Assembly (NCBI RefSeq): GCF_038502225.1
Contig: NC_091298.1
Span: 44,824,478 to 44,888,477 of the forward strand
DNA: 64,000 bases
Direction: 5' to 3'
Source: Cherax quadricarinatus
Taxonomy: Eukaryota; Arthropoda; Malacostraca; Decapoda; Parastacidae
The notes under the pieces were generated by a model. That model saw only the letters and a list, made by a program, of their open reading frames with translations. It made no database searches and was not told the origin of the DNA. A program made the position numbers and the translations under genes. The first letter of the stretch is position 1. Every line of letters begins with the position of its first letter. This document shows, piece by piece, positions 24,369-34,870 of this stretch.

Positions 24369-25372
24369 TGTGAGGGAAAAGTTCAATAGATAGGAGTAGT
24401 GAGGGAGTATATAGTAACAATAGTTTCATTGCCGGCTACTTGTTAAGGTAGGGTAAGTCCAGCTCCCGCTATCCCCCCCCCCCTTTTTCCCCCTCCCCGA
24501 AAGTGATAGTTTGATTGCCGGCTGCTTGTTAAGGTAGGGTCAGTCTAGCTCCGGCTATCCCTTCCCTCCTTCTCCCCCCCCCCAAAGGTGACGTGTGGGG
24601 CTCCGGTCAAACAGTAAATCACTCGACTCACAGCTCCCAGGACTACTGTAAGTACACGCCTGATCATATTTTAGTGGACTTATTGGTTGAAAGCTTCACT
24701 TTTGACCAATAATTAACTTAGTCCTTTCAGTCTTGATCGGTTAAATGTTTTAATAATCACCACATCTTTTAGGTATTGTACTTATCATGGAGAGTGATTT
24801 CTTAAGCAGTGGGTAACCTGTCTCTCTTTACAGCTTGGAATGACAGAGTGGGTCACCTGCCAACCAACAAGAAGAATAGAAGGAGACGGACTAACGTCCT
24901 GAGACGTCCCATGTTTAATCTACTTACGTGTTATGTACGCCAACGCAGGACCTAACCCCTCATCATAGCAGTGGTAACGAAGCTGTTTTCCTGTCATCTG
25001 AAGTAATTATTCACGGCTATACTCTGTGAAGAACGAGCCGGTGGTTGTCACCAACACCTGCGATCCCCCCCCCCCCCACATCAGCAACGGCTACGATTTC
25101 AACACCACGCAGTGTCACCAACACCAGACGCCCCAGTATCACTATATATCTTAGCATTGAGTTCAAATGTCATTTTTTTCATTTAATTTTTCATTTTTCT
25201 TTCAATTAGGATACCCATTCATGTTTTATTGTTTTACATTTTCCGTTTCTAAATAATAAAGTGTTTATCATTGTCTGTTATTATTTCTTTTTCTATTCAT
25301 TAATTTTCCTGAGGAGGAGCCAGCCTTGGTAATACTGACTAAAGTTGTTACAGGGCTGAGTAAGCCTTCACA
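24369..25372 (+). repeat. Right LTR
   Basis: 1004 bp, partner of 20170-21171. Differences include longer C runs near 24474 and 25067 and single-base changes. The high similarity points to an insertion younger than the LINE that it interrupts. Confidence 0.92.
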
Positions 25373-27585
25373 GGGAACCCAAAACATGGAGAGCCAAGAT
25401 GATGGATCTGGTACTGGAAAACCTCATGCATTAACACATCAGGGACACTACCAGAGAGAGAGGGGAGGATGAACCAGGAAGACTGGATCTTGTGTTCACC
25501 CTGAGTAGCTCAGACATTGATGACATCACATATGAGAGGCTCCTCGGAGCTAGTGACCACGTAGTTCTGAGTTTTGATTACATAGTAGAGTTACAGGTGG
25601 AGAGGGTAACAGGAGTCGATTGGGAAAAGCCAAACTATAAAAGGGGGGACTACACAGGTATGAGGAACTTCATGGGGGAGGTGCAGTGGGACAGAGAAAT
25701 GGTAGGAAAGACAGTAAATGAAATGATGTAGTATGTAACAACAAAATGCAAGGAGACAGATTAAAGGTTTGTTCCCAAGGGCAACAGAAACAATGGGAAG
25801 AGCAAAGCGAGCCCTTGGTTTACCCAAAGGTGCAGGGAGGCAAAAACTAAGTGCATTAGAGAATGGAAGATGTATAGAAGGCAAAGGACCCAGGAAAACG
25901 AGGAGATCAGTCGAAGAGCCAGAAACGAATATGTACAGATAAGGAGGGAGGCCTAGCGACAGTATGAAAATGACATAGCATCAAAAGCCAAGTCTGGCCC
26001 GAAACTGCTGTTTAGCCACATTAGGAGAAAGACAACAGTCAAAGACCAGGTGATCAGGCTAAGGAAAGAAGGTTGGGAACTCAAAAGAAACGATCAAGTG
26101 GTATGCGAGGAGCTCAACAGGAGATTTAAGGAAGTATTCACAGTGGAGACAGGAAGGACTCTGGGAAGACAGGACAGAGGAGGACACCAACAGGGAATAG
26201 ACCAACAGGTGCTGGACGATATGCACACAACTGAGGAGGAGGTGAAGAAACTGCTAAGTGACCTTGATACCTGAAAGGCAATTGGACCGGACAACATCTC
26301 CGCGTGGGTCCTCAGGGGAGGAGCAGATATACTGTGTGTGCAATTATGCAAAGTCATGGAGATTATCAGGAGGAGAGTGGTGGAGCACCTGGAACGGAAC
26401 AAGATTATAAACGATAACCCGCACGGATTTATGGAAGACAAATCCTGTGTCACAAACCTACTGGAGTTCTATGACAAAGTTACAGAAGTGCGACACGAGA
26501 GAGAGGGATGGGTTGATTGCATTTTCTTGGACTGCAAGAAGGCCTTCGACACAGTTCCTCACAAGTGACTAGTGCAGAAACTAGAGAATCAGATGCGTGT
26601 AACAGGAAGGGTACTGCAGTGGATCAGAGAATATCTGACAGGGAGGCAACAACGAGTCATGGTATGGGATGAGGTATCATAGTGGGCACCTGTGACGAGC
26701 GGGGTCCCACAGGGGTCGGTCCTAGGACCAGTGCTATTTTTGGTATATGTGAAAGACATGATGGAAGGGATAGACTTAGAGGTGTCACTGTTCACAGATG
26801 ATGTGAAGTTATTGAGGAGAATTAAATCAGATGAGGACCAGGCAGGACTTCAAAGAGGCCTGGGCAGGCTGGACACGTGGTCCAGCAACTGGCTTCTTGA
26901 ATTCAACCCTGCCAAATGCAAAGTCGTGAAGATCGGAGAAGGGCAAAGAAGACTGCAGACAGAGTATAGACTAGATGGCCAAGGAGTGCAAACCTCGCTC
27001 AAGGAGAAAGATCTTGGGGTGACCATAACACCGAGCATGTCTCCGGAGGCACACATCAACCAGATAACTGCTGCAGCATACGGGCGCCTGGCAAACCTGA
27101 GAATAGCGTTCCGATACCTTAGTAAGGAATCGTTCAAGACACTGTACACTGTGTACATCAGGCCCATACTGGAGTGTGCAGCACCAGTTTGGAACCCACA
27201 CCTGGTCAAACACGTCAAGAAATTAGAGAAAGTGCAAAGGTTTGCAACAAGGCTAGTTCCGGAGCTCAGGGGAATGTCCTAGGAAGAAAGGTTGAGGGAA
27301 ATCGGACTGACGACATTGAAGGACAAGCGGGTCAGGGGTGACATGATAACGACATATAAAATACTGCGTGGAATAGATAAGGTAGACAGAGACAGGATGT
27401 TCCAGAGAGGGGACACAGAAACAAGGGGTCACAATTGGAAGCTGAAGACTCAGACGAGTCAGAGGGAAGTTAGGAAGTATTTCTTCAGTCATAGAGTCGT
27501 TAGGAAGTGCAATAGCCTAACAAGTGATGTAGTGGAGGCAGGAACCATACATAGCTTTAAGACGAGGTATGACAAACCTCTGGAA

Positions 27586-27628
<43 letters not shown>

Positions 27629-27735
27629 CTAGTAGCGATCAGTGAAGAGACAGGGCCAGGAGGTGAGTATCGACCCCTGCAACCACAATTAGGTGAGTTC
27701 AATAAGGTGCGTACAAAATCATACACACACACTTG
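25373..27735 (+). mobile_element. CR1-like LINE family A, remainder after the LTR insertion
   Basis: Resumes with the endonuclease end (FTLSSSDIDDITYERLLGAS, then DHVVLSFDYIVELQVERV), goes through the linker and RT, and reaches the 3' end. The catalytic box reads LFTDDVKLLRRI, so the alanine is changed but both aspartates remain. Stops interrupt the frame at about 25730, 26272, 26567, 26681 and 27281. A (GA)n expansion of about 35 bp sits in the 3' end at 27590-27624. The tail passes into AC-rich DNA. Confidence 0.85.
26692..27282 (+). pseudogene. LINE family A ORF2 fragment: RT palm and thumb
   Basis: A 196-residue segment with SGVPQGSVLGPVLFLVYVKD, LFTDDVKLL (box changed from FADD), SSNWLLEFNPAKCKVVKIGE and the CR1-type C-terminal region through KVQRFATRLVPELRGMS. 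It ends at a premature TAG. It is part of the LINE interrupted by the LTR element. Confidence 0.8.
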
Positions 27736-27739
27736 ACAC

Positions 27740-27770
27740 ATTCAACAACAATTAGGTGAGTACACAAACA

Positions 27771-27837
<67 letters not shown>

Positions 27838-27900
27838 GGAGCTGTGACTCGACATTTGTAACAAAATATTGTTGAGTACACATGCATACACACTCGTTTC
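27740..27900 (+). mobile_element. AC-repeat tail with two minimal LINE 3'-end remnants
   Basis: Contains caattaggtgagtacac followed by (CA)n at about 27770-27833, then gtaggagctgtgactcgac and a decayed copy of the family tail ending gagtacacatgcatacac. Each remnant is under 80 bp, so only the extreme 3' end of family A was copied. Confidence 0.7.
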
Positions 27901-28425
27901 TTTCCTGTCAGGTATTCTCCGATCCCTTGCAGTGACTTTCCTGTTATTCCTACCTGCTCCTTTAGCTTTTGTACTAATCTCTTGTGTGGAACTATCTCCT
28001 ACGAGGAGAGGTTAGGGGAAATCAACCTGACTACACTTGAGGAGAGGAGGGATAGTGGGCACATGATGACAACATAAAAAATGTTTAGTGGAATTGACAA
28101 GGTGGATAGGGACATCATGTTTCAGAGATAAGATACAGCAAGAAGAGGTCATAACTTGAAGTTGAAAGCTCAGATGAGTCACACGATATTTAGAAGTATT
28201 TCTTCAGTCACAGAGTTGTCAGTAAGCAAAACAAAGTTGACAGTGAAGTAGGGGAGGCACGATCCGTACATAGATGTAAGAAGAGGTATGATAAAGCTTA
28301 TGAAGCAGGGACTGAGTGGATCTAGTAACAGCCAGTAAAGAAGTGGAGTTTAGGAGCTGTGAATCGGGTGAATCGGCCCCTGCAAGAACAAATACAAAAA
28401 GGCAAGTACACACACACAAAATTAA
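27901..28425 (+). mobile_element. CR1-like LINE family A, second twin-primed copy
   Basis: Bases 27905-27990 read as RT on the minus strand (the region around REYLTGR and the preceding HKRLVQK). From 27991 the plus strand carries the late C-terminal region (YEERLGEINLTTLEERR-like, GIDKVDRDIMFQR) and the 3' end with a short AC tail at about 28407. This is an inverted 5' part followed by a direct 3' part, as at 12714-13582. Frames are broken. Confidence 0.75.
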
Positions 28426-28429
28426 TGAG

Positions 28430-28798
28430 AGTATGGATGCAGAGAGCAAGAATTGGGACATGCATAGGGCAAGACACAGAGCATAGAAGAGGAAGTGAAA
28501 ATGATGGCTCAGGAAATAGAGCCATTGAACATAAGGGGCATGACATCCGGAACAAGTACACCAATATCCAGTGACTGCACTAAAGGAAAGAAAAGCGTTA
28601 AGTCCTATGTAGAGGCCCTATCAGGCCACCAGGAGGTCCAGGAAATGTCGAGGATTGAAGGTAGCATGCCGTTGGGTGCAGAAGTTGTCATCAGTGAAAG
28701 GACTGTAGGGATGATAATCTCCCTGCAGAAGCGTTATTCGGCACTGGGAGATCCAGGAAATGATAATGGAAGCGGTTATAGTGATGCCTAAATCAGAC
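28430..28798 (+). pseudogene. LINE family A ORF1 fragment
   Basis: Plus-strand remnant resembling the ORF1 at 60163-60942. It has GNDNGSG-like, KSYVEALSGHQEV and other low-complexity polar stretches. After a SINE insertion the ORF1 resumes at 29094 with KMQWKDEREKSVFIHGLQEA, which matches QRETQWKEERERSVFVYKIQ of the better copy. The protein would be a coiled-coil and RNA-binding ORF1, here broken. Confidence 0.65.
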
Positions 28799-29093
28799 CC
28801 AGAGGTCTGGAGAGAATAATAATAATAAAGATATAATATCTTTATTTCTACAAGTACATGTACAAGGTATACAGACCATAGCTGACATCAGTGACATACT
28901 ACTACATATACAGCCACTTGTTTTGCAGGGCATTTCGGGATGCAACTCATACTAGTCGACTAACACCCAGGTACTCATTTTACTGATAGATGAACATAGA
29001 CAACAGGTGTAAGGAAACACGCCCAATGTTTTCACCCTCCCTGGGAATCGAACTGAAGCGAGAGCTTTTGCCACCAGGCCACGGGGCACCGTA
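28799..29093 (-). mobile_element. tRNA-headed SINE, (ATT)n-tailed subfamily
   Basis: Read on the minus strand from 29093: an A box TGGCCTGGTGG near the start and a B box GTTCGATTCC about 45 bp later mark a tRNA-derived Pol III promoter. A central segment follows (acacctgttgtctatgttc, then tacctgggtgttagt), and a 3' end reads acttgtagaaataaagata with ATT repeats. It interrupts a LINE ORF1. The same central segment recurs at 30717-30965 and 38563-38842. Confidence 0.8.
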
Positions 29094-29455
29094 AAATGCA
29101 GTGGAAAGATGAGAGGGAGAAGTCAGTTTTTATTCACGGCCTTCAGGAAGCCAAAAGGATGACATATGGAAGGAAACAACAAGTAATGGTATGTGACGAG
29201 GTGCCAGACTGGGCGCTTATGATGAGTGCAGTTCCACAAGGGGCCGGTGCTGTTTCTGGTATATGTGAATGATAAGACAGAAGAGACTGATTAAGTTGGC
29301 GTCCCTGTTTGCAGACGATGTGAAGTTAATGAGGAGAATACAAGCGGACGACCAAGAGGTAAACCTACATTGGATCTGGACAGGCTACAAGCCTGGTCTG
29401 ACAAATACCTCCTGGAGTTTATACCAGTAAATGCGGTCATGAAGTCATCTATGTT
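29094..29455 (+). mobile_element. LINE family A, ORF1 end joined to RT (internal deletion)
   Basis: The ORF1 motif KSVFIHGLQEAK is followed within 30 bp by the RT region around QQVMVCDEV, then the PQG and FADDVKLMRRI equivalents. The whole endonuclease and early RT are missing. The piece ends near 29450 and is followed by single-copy-looking DNA upstream of the first IR exon. Confidence 0.7.
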
Positions 29456-29690
29456 AGAAACATCAGGTACCCAGTAACACCGGACATGTCACCCCTGTTA
29501 CGAGCACATACGTAGTTCTGGGAAGCTCAGAACTAATTTAATTTTACTCCTCTTTGGAATATCAGTCTTCACAAGCATTGCCCATGTCTAGTGGTACTGG
29601 GCACCTGATGTTTACAGCATATATATTGATTCCGGTTTAAATGTATAGTGTTCTATTAATAATCCTTTACTTTCCAGAGATGCGACGAAG

Positions 29691-29760
29691 ATGATGACTC
29701 TGGCATTTATTTTGGCTGGTTTTGTCTGGTGGGGAGACCTGCATATTCCTGAAGCAATAG
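29691..29760 (+). CDS. Ionotropic receptor-like gene, exon 1 (signal peptide)
   Basis: Encodes MMTLAFILAGFVWWGDLHIP and EAI, plus one base of the next codon. This is a short start followed by a hydrophobic stretch, which suits a secretion signal of a membrane receptor. A good donor (ATAG|GTAGGT) ends it at 29760. A polypyrimidine acceptor (ctttactttccag) lies at 29665-29677, so a non-coding or coding exon upstream is likely. An out-of-frame ATG at 29680 terminates after four codons. The phase-1 end matches the start of exon 2. The identity comes from the downstream exons. Alone this exon would not be recognisable, and the start codon is a choice between two adjacent ATGs. Confidence 0.6.
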
Positions 29761-29819
29761 GTAGGTTAAATATTTTTTTCAGTTAAACAGCTTCGGTATG
29801 CTCAGATTGATTTTCAGGG

Positions 29820-30610
29820 AATTAGGTTGAGGAAGGAAGGAGGGGAGATTACAAGGAATGACTAGGAAGTATAGTATGTAAAGAATATTCTTAGAGAAAA
29901 CAGAAAGGCTTCTAGCAAACTGAGGCGACAGATTGCACCAAGTGCTAGACACTACACTCAACAAAGAAGTACGTGAAGAAACTGCTATGTAAACTAAATA
30001 CCTCGAAAGCGGAGGGTCCAAATAAAATCTCTCCGTGGGTCCTGAGAGAAGGAGCAGAGGCGTTGTGTCCCATTAACAACAATCTTCAACAAATCTTTCG
30101 AATCAGGGCAACTGTATGAGGTGTGGAAGCAACAAATATAGTTCCAAGTTTTTAAGGAGACAGACACGCAGCATTAAACTACAGACCAGTGTCACTGACA
30201 TGTTTAGTATGAAAAATCACAGAGAAGATTATCAGAAGAGTGGTGAAGCCCTAGAAAAGAGTGGATTCATTCATGACAACCACATGGATTCAGAAACAGA
30301 AATTCTTGCTTAACAAAACTCCCGTAGTTCTACGAAACGTAACAGAAGACGAGAGCGAGAGAAATAGGTAGATTAGCACCTTTTCTGTTAGCATAAGAAG
30401 AGTTTCGACACAATAAGACATGAGAGACTGGTACGAAAGCTAGAGTAACTGGCAGAAATAGCTGGAAAAGCACTGCGATGGATCAGGGAATACCTAACAG
30501 GAAGGAAACAAGGAGCGATGGTACATGGCGGGGATCAGATCGGGCGAATTTGTCGAGTGAGGTTCCACAAGGGTCAGTCCTAGGGATGATGCTGTTTTTT
30601 AAGTGTATGT
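29820..30610 (+). mobile_element. CR1-like LINE family A, decayed linker-RT fragment in intron 1
   Basis: Plus-strand LINE debris covering the linker, fingers (SPWVLREGAEALCP-like) and the palm up to PQGSVLGMMLF. Many frame breaks. It resumes at about 31575 after some 960 bp of other DNA that includes a SINE. Confidence 0.75.
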
Positions 30611-31574
30611 AACATAAATAAATATGCTGGTGCCGAGAGCATTTAAAATATTAAACAAAAGAAACCAACAGTGCTAATAAACCGGTGTTAAAAAACCTTG
30701 CTTAACCTTATGTAACATAATATATAATATAATATCTTTGTTTCTACAAGTTCATGTACAAGGTATACATCAAATTAGGTCAATTTTGTTCCAGGATGCG
30801 ACCCACACCAGTCCACTAACACCCAGGTACCTATTTTATACTGATGGGTGAATATAGACAACAGGTGTAAGGAAACACGCCCAATGTTTCAACCCTCGCC
30901 AGGAATCGAACCCTGACACTCACCTTGCGAAGCGACAGCTTCACAAGGTGGCCACAGGCCACCCTAAGTTGATTACCAGGAAGGACTTATATACTAACAT
31001 ATATTAAAATTTAATATATTATTAATAACCTTAATCATACAACACACACCATTACAAAAACTTACTAAACACCAGAACGCCTTTACCAGATACTCAGATT
31101 TAGGCGACTTTCAAATTATTAAATAATGCTACCAAGACTCACTAGTACACTGCTACTAGTTGTTTAAAATTAAAACATATGCAAACAGAGGGACTCTCTG
31201 ACTCCCTTTCCCTTCTGCCAGCATTTAAACTGAAGACAAAAAAAAAGTATTATTTCTGTACTCTCCAAATCTTCAACAGGGTCATTCTCATTCTGTAAGA
31301 GTACCAAAATCTCCCCCCCCCCCAAAAAAAAAAAAAAAAAAAAAATCCTACGGTCTAAAATCACGAAAACACCACAACACTCAGCCTAACTTCTCCACAC
31401 CTGGTACTGTACCTACTGCCACACTGACTCACTCCCACATATCTCTCTCATACCAGTCAACTGTCCAATACACGTTCGATTTCAGAACAAAGCCCGCCCA
31501 CTGACACTATGAACCTTATTAATACTCTTAAATTTTTTTATAAACATTATTGTAACAGTGCAAAATCCTGCATA
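30611..31574. other. Insert splitting the intron-1 LINE; mostly unassigned DNA
   Basis: Contains the SINE at 30717-30965 and a C-run followed by a long A-run at 31311-31345. The remainder is AT-rich and holds nothing I recognise. It lies between two pieces of the same LINE RT, so it entered after that LINE. Confidence 0.5.
30717..30965 (-). mobile_element. tRNA-headed SINE, same subfamily as 28799-29093
   Basis: On the minus strand: a decayed A box (TGGCCTGTGGCC region), B box GGTTCGATTCC, the central acacctgttgtctat and tacctgggtgttagtgg segments, and the 3' end acttgtagaaacaaagata with a TATATTAT tail. Confidence 0.8.
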
Positions 31575-31770
31575 ATAGTGAATGACATGACGGAAGGGGT
31601 AAATTCAGAAGTGTCCTTGTTCGCAGACGACGTGAAATTTATGAGGAAAATATAAGGGGAAGAGGATCAGGAAAGACTACAAAGAGACCTGGACAGGCTG
31701 CAAGCCTAGTCCGACAAATAACTACTGGAAATTAACTCACCAATTGCAAAGTCATGAAGTCTTAGAAAGG
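31575..31770 (+). mobile_element. LINE family A RT piece, continuation of 29820-30610
   Basis: Reads VNDMTEGVNSEVSLFADDVK, followed by RDLDRLQA. The FADD box is intact, but a stop (TAA) follows shortly after in MRKI*. It is the direct continuation of the palm region cut at 30610. Confidence 0.75.
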
Positions 31771-32514
31771 CCAAACAAGAGTCACGGTTACAACTGTGCT
31801 TGGCCAGACTTTGTAGGTAAGAGTACCTATGTTGACATACAGGTCCCAGACATCGCTGCAAAGAACTGACGCACCTTCTGGTGACTGGTTGCGTTGAACC
31901 AATCGGTTTAACTTAACGGTGGGGCATCCCCTGCTATACTCCACTCTTAATTGCTGGTTCGCTGGTCGGCAGGGCATGCCTATATGGGAGTGTGGCATTC
32001 GTCGATTAAATGTAACGAACTATTTGCATGCCACCCCGCTACATCCAAACATATCCCTCAGTGTGTAGTGTACCACCATGGCATAAATACTAATGGAACC
32101 TCCATTATTCTCAACCATCTAGATCAGTAGGCAGTGCTCAACCCAAAGGAAGGCTTTAATGTCAAACATAAACCTTACAATGAGAAAACAGACAGGAGGT
32201 GCAAGACACTTGTGTACAGGAGCAATGTGTCTCCTCACAAAAAAAAAATCATAGTGGCCAGTTTTTACTTAAATTATCTACTCGTTTTTTTCCAAACACA
32301 AAAATACATCCTAATAAGAATCAAGCTTAGGAGAGAGACTCCTCGATTACATTTTCAATTCTGGCAATATACTGGATGGAGACGCATGGTTGCAGGAGCA
32401 AAACCCAGCCCATGAGACAGGTGTTTTTGTTTCTCATGGAGTTGAGGTAAGTCAGTGGTTAGTGGTTATTACTGACGTGAACCACGTGTGGTGTTGAGGA
32501 CACAGACACGTGAA
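31771..32514. other. Intron 1 stretch without a recognised element
   Basis: About 740 bp. Small open frames exist on both strands (for example 31762-31998 minus and 32134-32415 plus), but neither shows a familiar domain or splice signals that fit the IR gene. Confidence 0.5.
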
Positions 32515-33066
32515 AGTGTTCCAGAGGTAGAACCAGTGCAAGTGTTCCAGAGGTAGAACCAGCGCAAGTGTTCCAGAGGTAGAACCAGTGCAAGTCTTCC
32601 AGAGGTAGAATCAGTGCAAGTGCTCCAGAGGCAGAACCAGTGCAAGTGTTCCAGAGGTAGAACCAGTGCAAGTGCTGCAGAGGTAGAACCAGTGCAAGTG
32701 TTCCAGAGGTAGAACCAGTGCAAGTGCTGCAGAGGTAGAACCAGTGCAAGTGCTCCAGAGGTAGAACCAGTGCAAGTGCTCCAGAGGCAGAACCAGTGCA
32801 AGTGTTCCAGAGGTAGAACCAGTGCAAGTGCTGCAGAGGTAGAACCAGTGCAAGTGTTCCAGAGGTAGAACCAGTGCAAGTGCTGCAGAGGTAGAACCAG
32901 TGCAAGTGTTCCAGAGGTAGAACCAGTGCAAGTGCTGCAGAGGCAGAACCAGTGCAAGTGCTGCAGAGGTAGAACCAGTGCAAGTGTTCCAGAGGTAGAA
33001 CCAGTGCAAGTGCTCCAGAGGTAGAACCAGTGCAAGTGCTCCAGAGGTAGAACCAGTGCAAGTGCT
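32515..33066. repeat. 26-bp minisatellite
   Basis: About 21 copies of a 26-bp unit of the form ccagaggtagaaccagtg plus caagtgtt or caagtgct. A ctgcagagg variant alternates with ccagagg in the middle, giving a partly regular two-unit pattern. Three minus-strand frames remain open only because the unit lacks stops. Confidence 0.95.
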
Positions 33067-33082
33067 TAAGATAAGCTAAGAT

Positions 33083-33165
33083 TTCGATCGAATTTTCAAT
33101 CCCGAAGGGTTATCCATCCAGGATAACCCAAGAGAGGCAGTGCGTCATCGAGGACTGTCTGTCTC
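33083..33165 (-). mobile_element. SINE 3'-end fragment (second tail type)
   Basis: Matches the 3' part of the SINE at 38563-38842: the phrases aatcccgaagggttatcc, caggataaccc and cgtcatcgaggactgtct are shared with small changes. The tRNA head is absent. Confidence 0.7.
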
Positions 33166-33179
33166 GGTCGTGCAGTAAG

Positions 33180-33970
33180 CCTGCTGATAGGCTTTAAACT
33201 TGCTCGAGAAGTAGGCCACTGGATGAAGAACTCCTTCACCAGATACTTGAAGTAACACTGCATCCTCTCCACTTTGTATAATCTTTGTACGTTCTAAAGA
33301 TAACAATATGGGAGTAGCACGTACCAGACGCTTGGTACGGTCAAAACCCTCTTGACAACAAGAGGACTAGTTAAACCTAACTATTACTAGTGATGTCAGG
33401 GGAGTTACTTCTGGAAAATTTCTGCAGAACCTTCTATAAAACACTATCATTCCTAAAAATCTTTGAAAAACTTTCTTATCCTAGGAAACATGGTTTTTTT
33501 TAATGTCCAAGGTTGTGGCAAATTTAGGTGCCATTTTACCATTACCTATTTCATGGACTAGGAAAGTTATGGTAGATTTGCCAAAAGACGACATACTAAG
33601 ATTAAGAGTTAACTTGAATGTTTTGAACCTCTCTAAAAGATCTTTGAGACTGGACACATACTGATCCCACTTTTCAGAAATTACATCAATATCGTCCAAC
33701 TAGGCCGCCGTGCCTTCAAGTCTTTTAATAGCCTGATGGATCGAAGGGGGTCACAATGTACTGATAGTGACCTTCTTGAATTATGAAGAAAGAAATCTTC
33801 TTCGCTTTATCAGTTAAAAGTACCTAGTAGTATCCTTTAAGGGTATCAAATTTAGAAACAAATGGGCCATACTCATGAAGTCCACTATGTCGTCCATATG
33901 TGGAAGCTGGTAAGCATCCGGTACACTGACCTCATTCACCTTATGATAATCGCAACAACTCCGAAATCCT
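33180..33970 (-). pseudogene. Gmr1-like LTR element, reverse transcriptase remnant
   Basis: On the minus strand the start reads RSCCDYHKVNEVSVPDAYQL and PHMDDIVDF, as in Ty3/gypsy RT. Further on come LDDIDVISEKWDQYVSSLKD and LNLSMSSFGKSTITFLVHEI, then GNGKMAPKFA. The catalytic box would be YLDD, but the tyrosine codon is TAG here. Frameshifts and stops are spread throughout. Integrase of the same element lies upstream in reading direction (34495-34870), separated by a minisatellite. Confidence 0.8.
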
Positions 33971-34494
33971 CCAACAATAATACAAGGTGAAGCCTGCTAG
34001 CTGAACTCCAACAATGATACAAGGTGAAGCCTGCTAGCTGGACTCCAACAATGATACAAGGTGAAGCCTGCTAGCTGGACTCCAACAATGATACATGGTG
34101 AAGCCTGCTAGCTGGACTCCAACAATGATACACGGTGAAGCCTGCTAGCTGAACTCCAACAATGATACACGGTGAAGCCTGCTAGAATTAACTCCAACAA
34201 TGATACACGATGAAGCCTGCTAGCTGGACTCCAACAATGATACAAAGTGAAGCCTGCTAGCTGGACTCCAACAATGATACACGGTGAAGCTTGCTAGCTG
34301 AACTCCAACAATGATACACGGTGAAGCCTGCTAGAATTAACTCCAACAATGATACACGGTGAAGCCTGCTAGAATTAACTCCAACAATGATACATGGTGA
34401 AGCCTGCTAGCTGGACTCCAACAATGATACACGGTGAAGCCTGCTAGCTGGACTCCAACAATGATACACGGTGAAGCCTGCTAGCTGGACTCCG
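33968..34494. repeat. 37-bp minisatellite inside the LTR element pol gene
   Basis: About 14 copies of a 37-bp unit (aacaatgatacacggtgaag, then cctgctagctggactcc). Variants replace ctggactcc by ctgaactcc or attaactcc. The last unit on the left reads straight into the RT coding sequence: on the minus strand the unit contains the short peptide SPCIIV-like segment that in RTs of this type precedes the FCCDY motif. The repeat therefore looks like an expansion of coding DNA. Confidence 0.9.
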
Positions 34495-34870
34495 TCAATA
34501 TTCCATTTTATAGCAGAAACGCTACTTCCTCTTACATTATGCATAAAAATCAGCTCAATAGGACTGTATCCTGTTGATTCCTGGAAACTTTCTCGCAATG
34601 CAAAGAGTCTGTAGGAAAATGTATGCAATACGAACGCATCATAGCTTTTTAAGCCTTGGTGAAACTTCTTCAAGGCGCCTTGGGACTGACGATGAAAAAC
34701 TATGGATAGCTTTTGTTTAATTCATGGCCGGTTTAAAGGCTCTCTAAATACTTTGGCTGTGAAATTAGTACCTTGATCACTTTCAATGGACCGTGGAATG
34801 CCAACGTCAGATATAAACATAGCTGTTTTATCTGACCTGTATTACTTACCTGACTTGGCCTTAGCTAAGA
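34495..34870 (-). pseudogene. Gmr1-like LTR element, integrase core remnant
   Basis: On the minus strand: GIPRSIESDQGTNFTAKVFR carries the second catalytic aspartate (SDQG), then HRQSQGALKKFHQGLKSYDA, where the catalytic glutamate of the usual GALERFHQ motif is lysine. LFALRESFQESTGYSPIELI and a VRG motif follow. In reading direction this core comes before the reverse transcriptase at 33970-33180. The element is truncated on the right by a family A LINE. Confidence 0.8.

Larger units (their letters stand above)
20170..25372 (+). mobile_element. LTR retrotransposon, Ty3/gypsy superfamily, Gmr1-like order, internally deleted
   Basis: A 5.2-kb element with two LTRs of about 1.0 kb, both bounded TGTGAGGG...CTTCACA. 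Five-base flanks are ggggc and gggaa, consistent with a mutated 5-bp target duplication. The internal part encodes Gag with a CCHC knuckle, a DTG protease and the zinc-binding start of integrase. It then jumps to the end of RNase H about 100 bp before the right LTR. Integrase core and reverse transcriptase are missing. The surviving order (integrase start before RNase H) is that of Gmr1-like elements, not of standard gypsy, where integrase follows RNase H. It sits inside a family A LINE. Confidence 0.85.
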
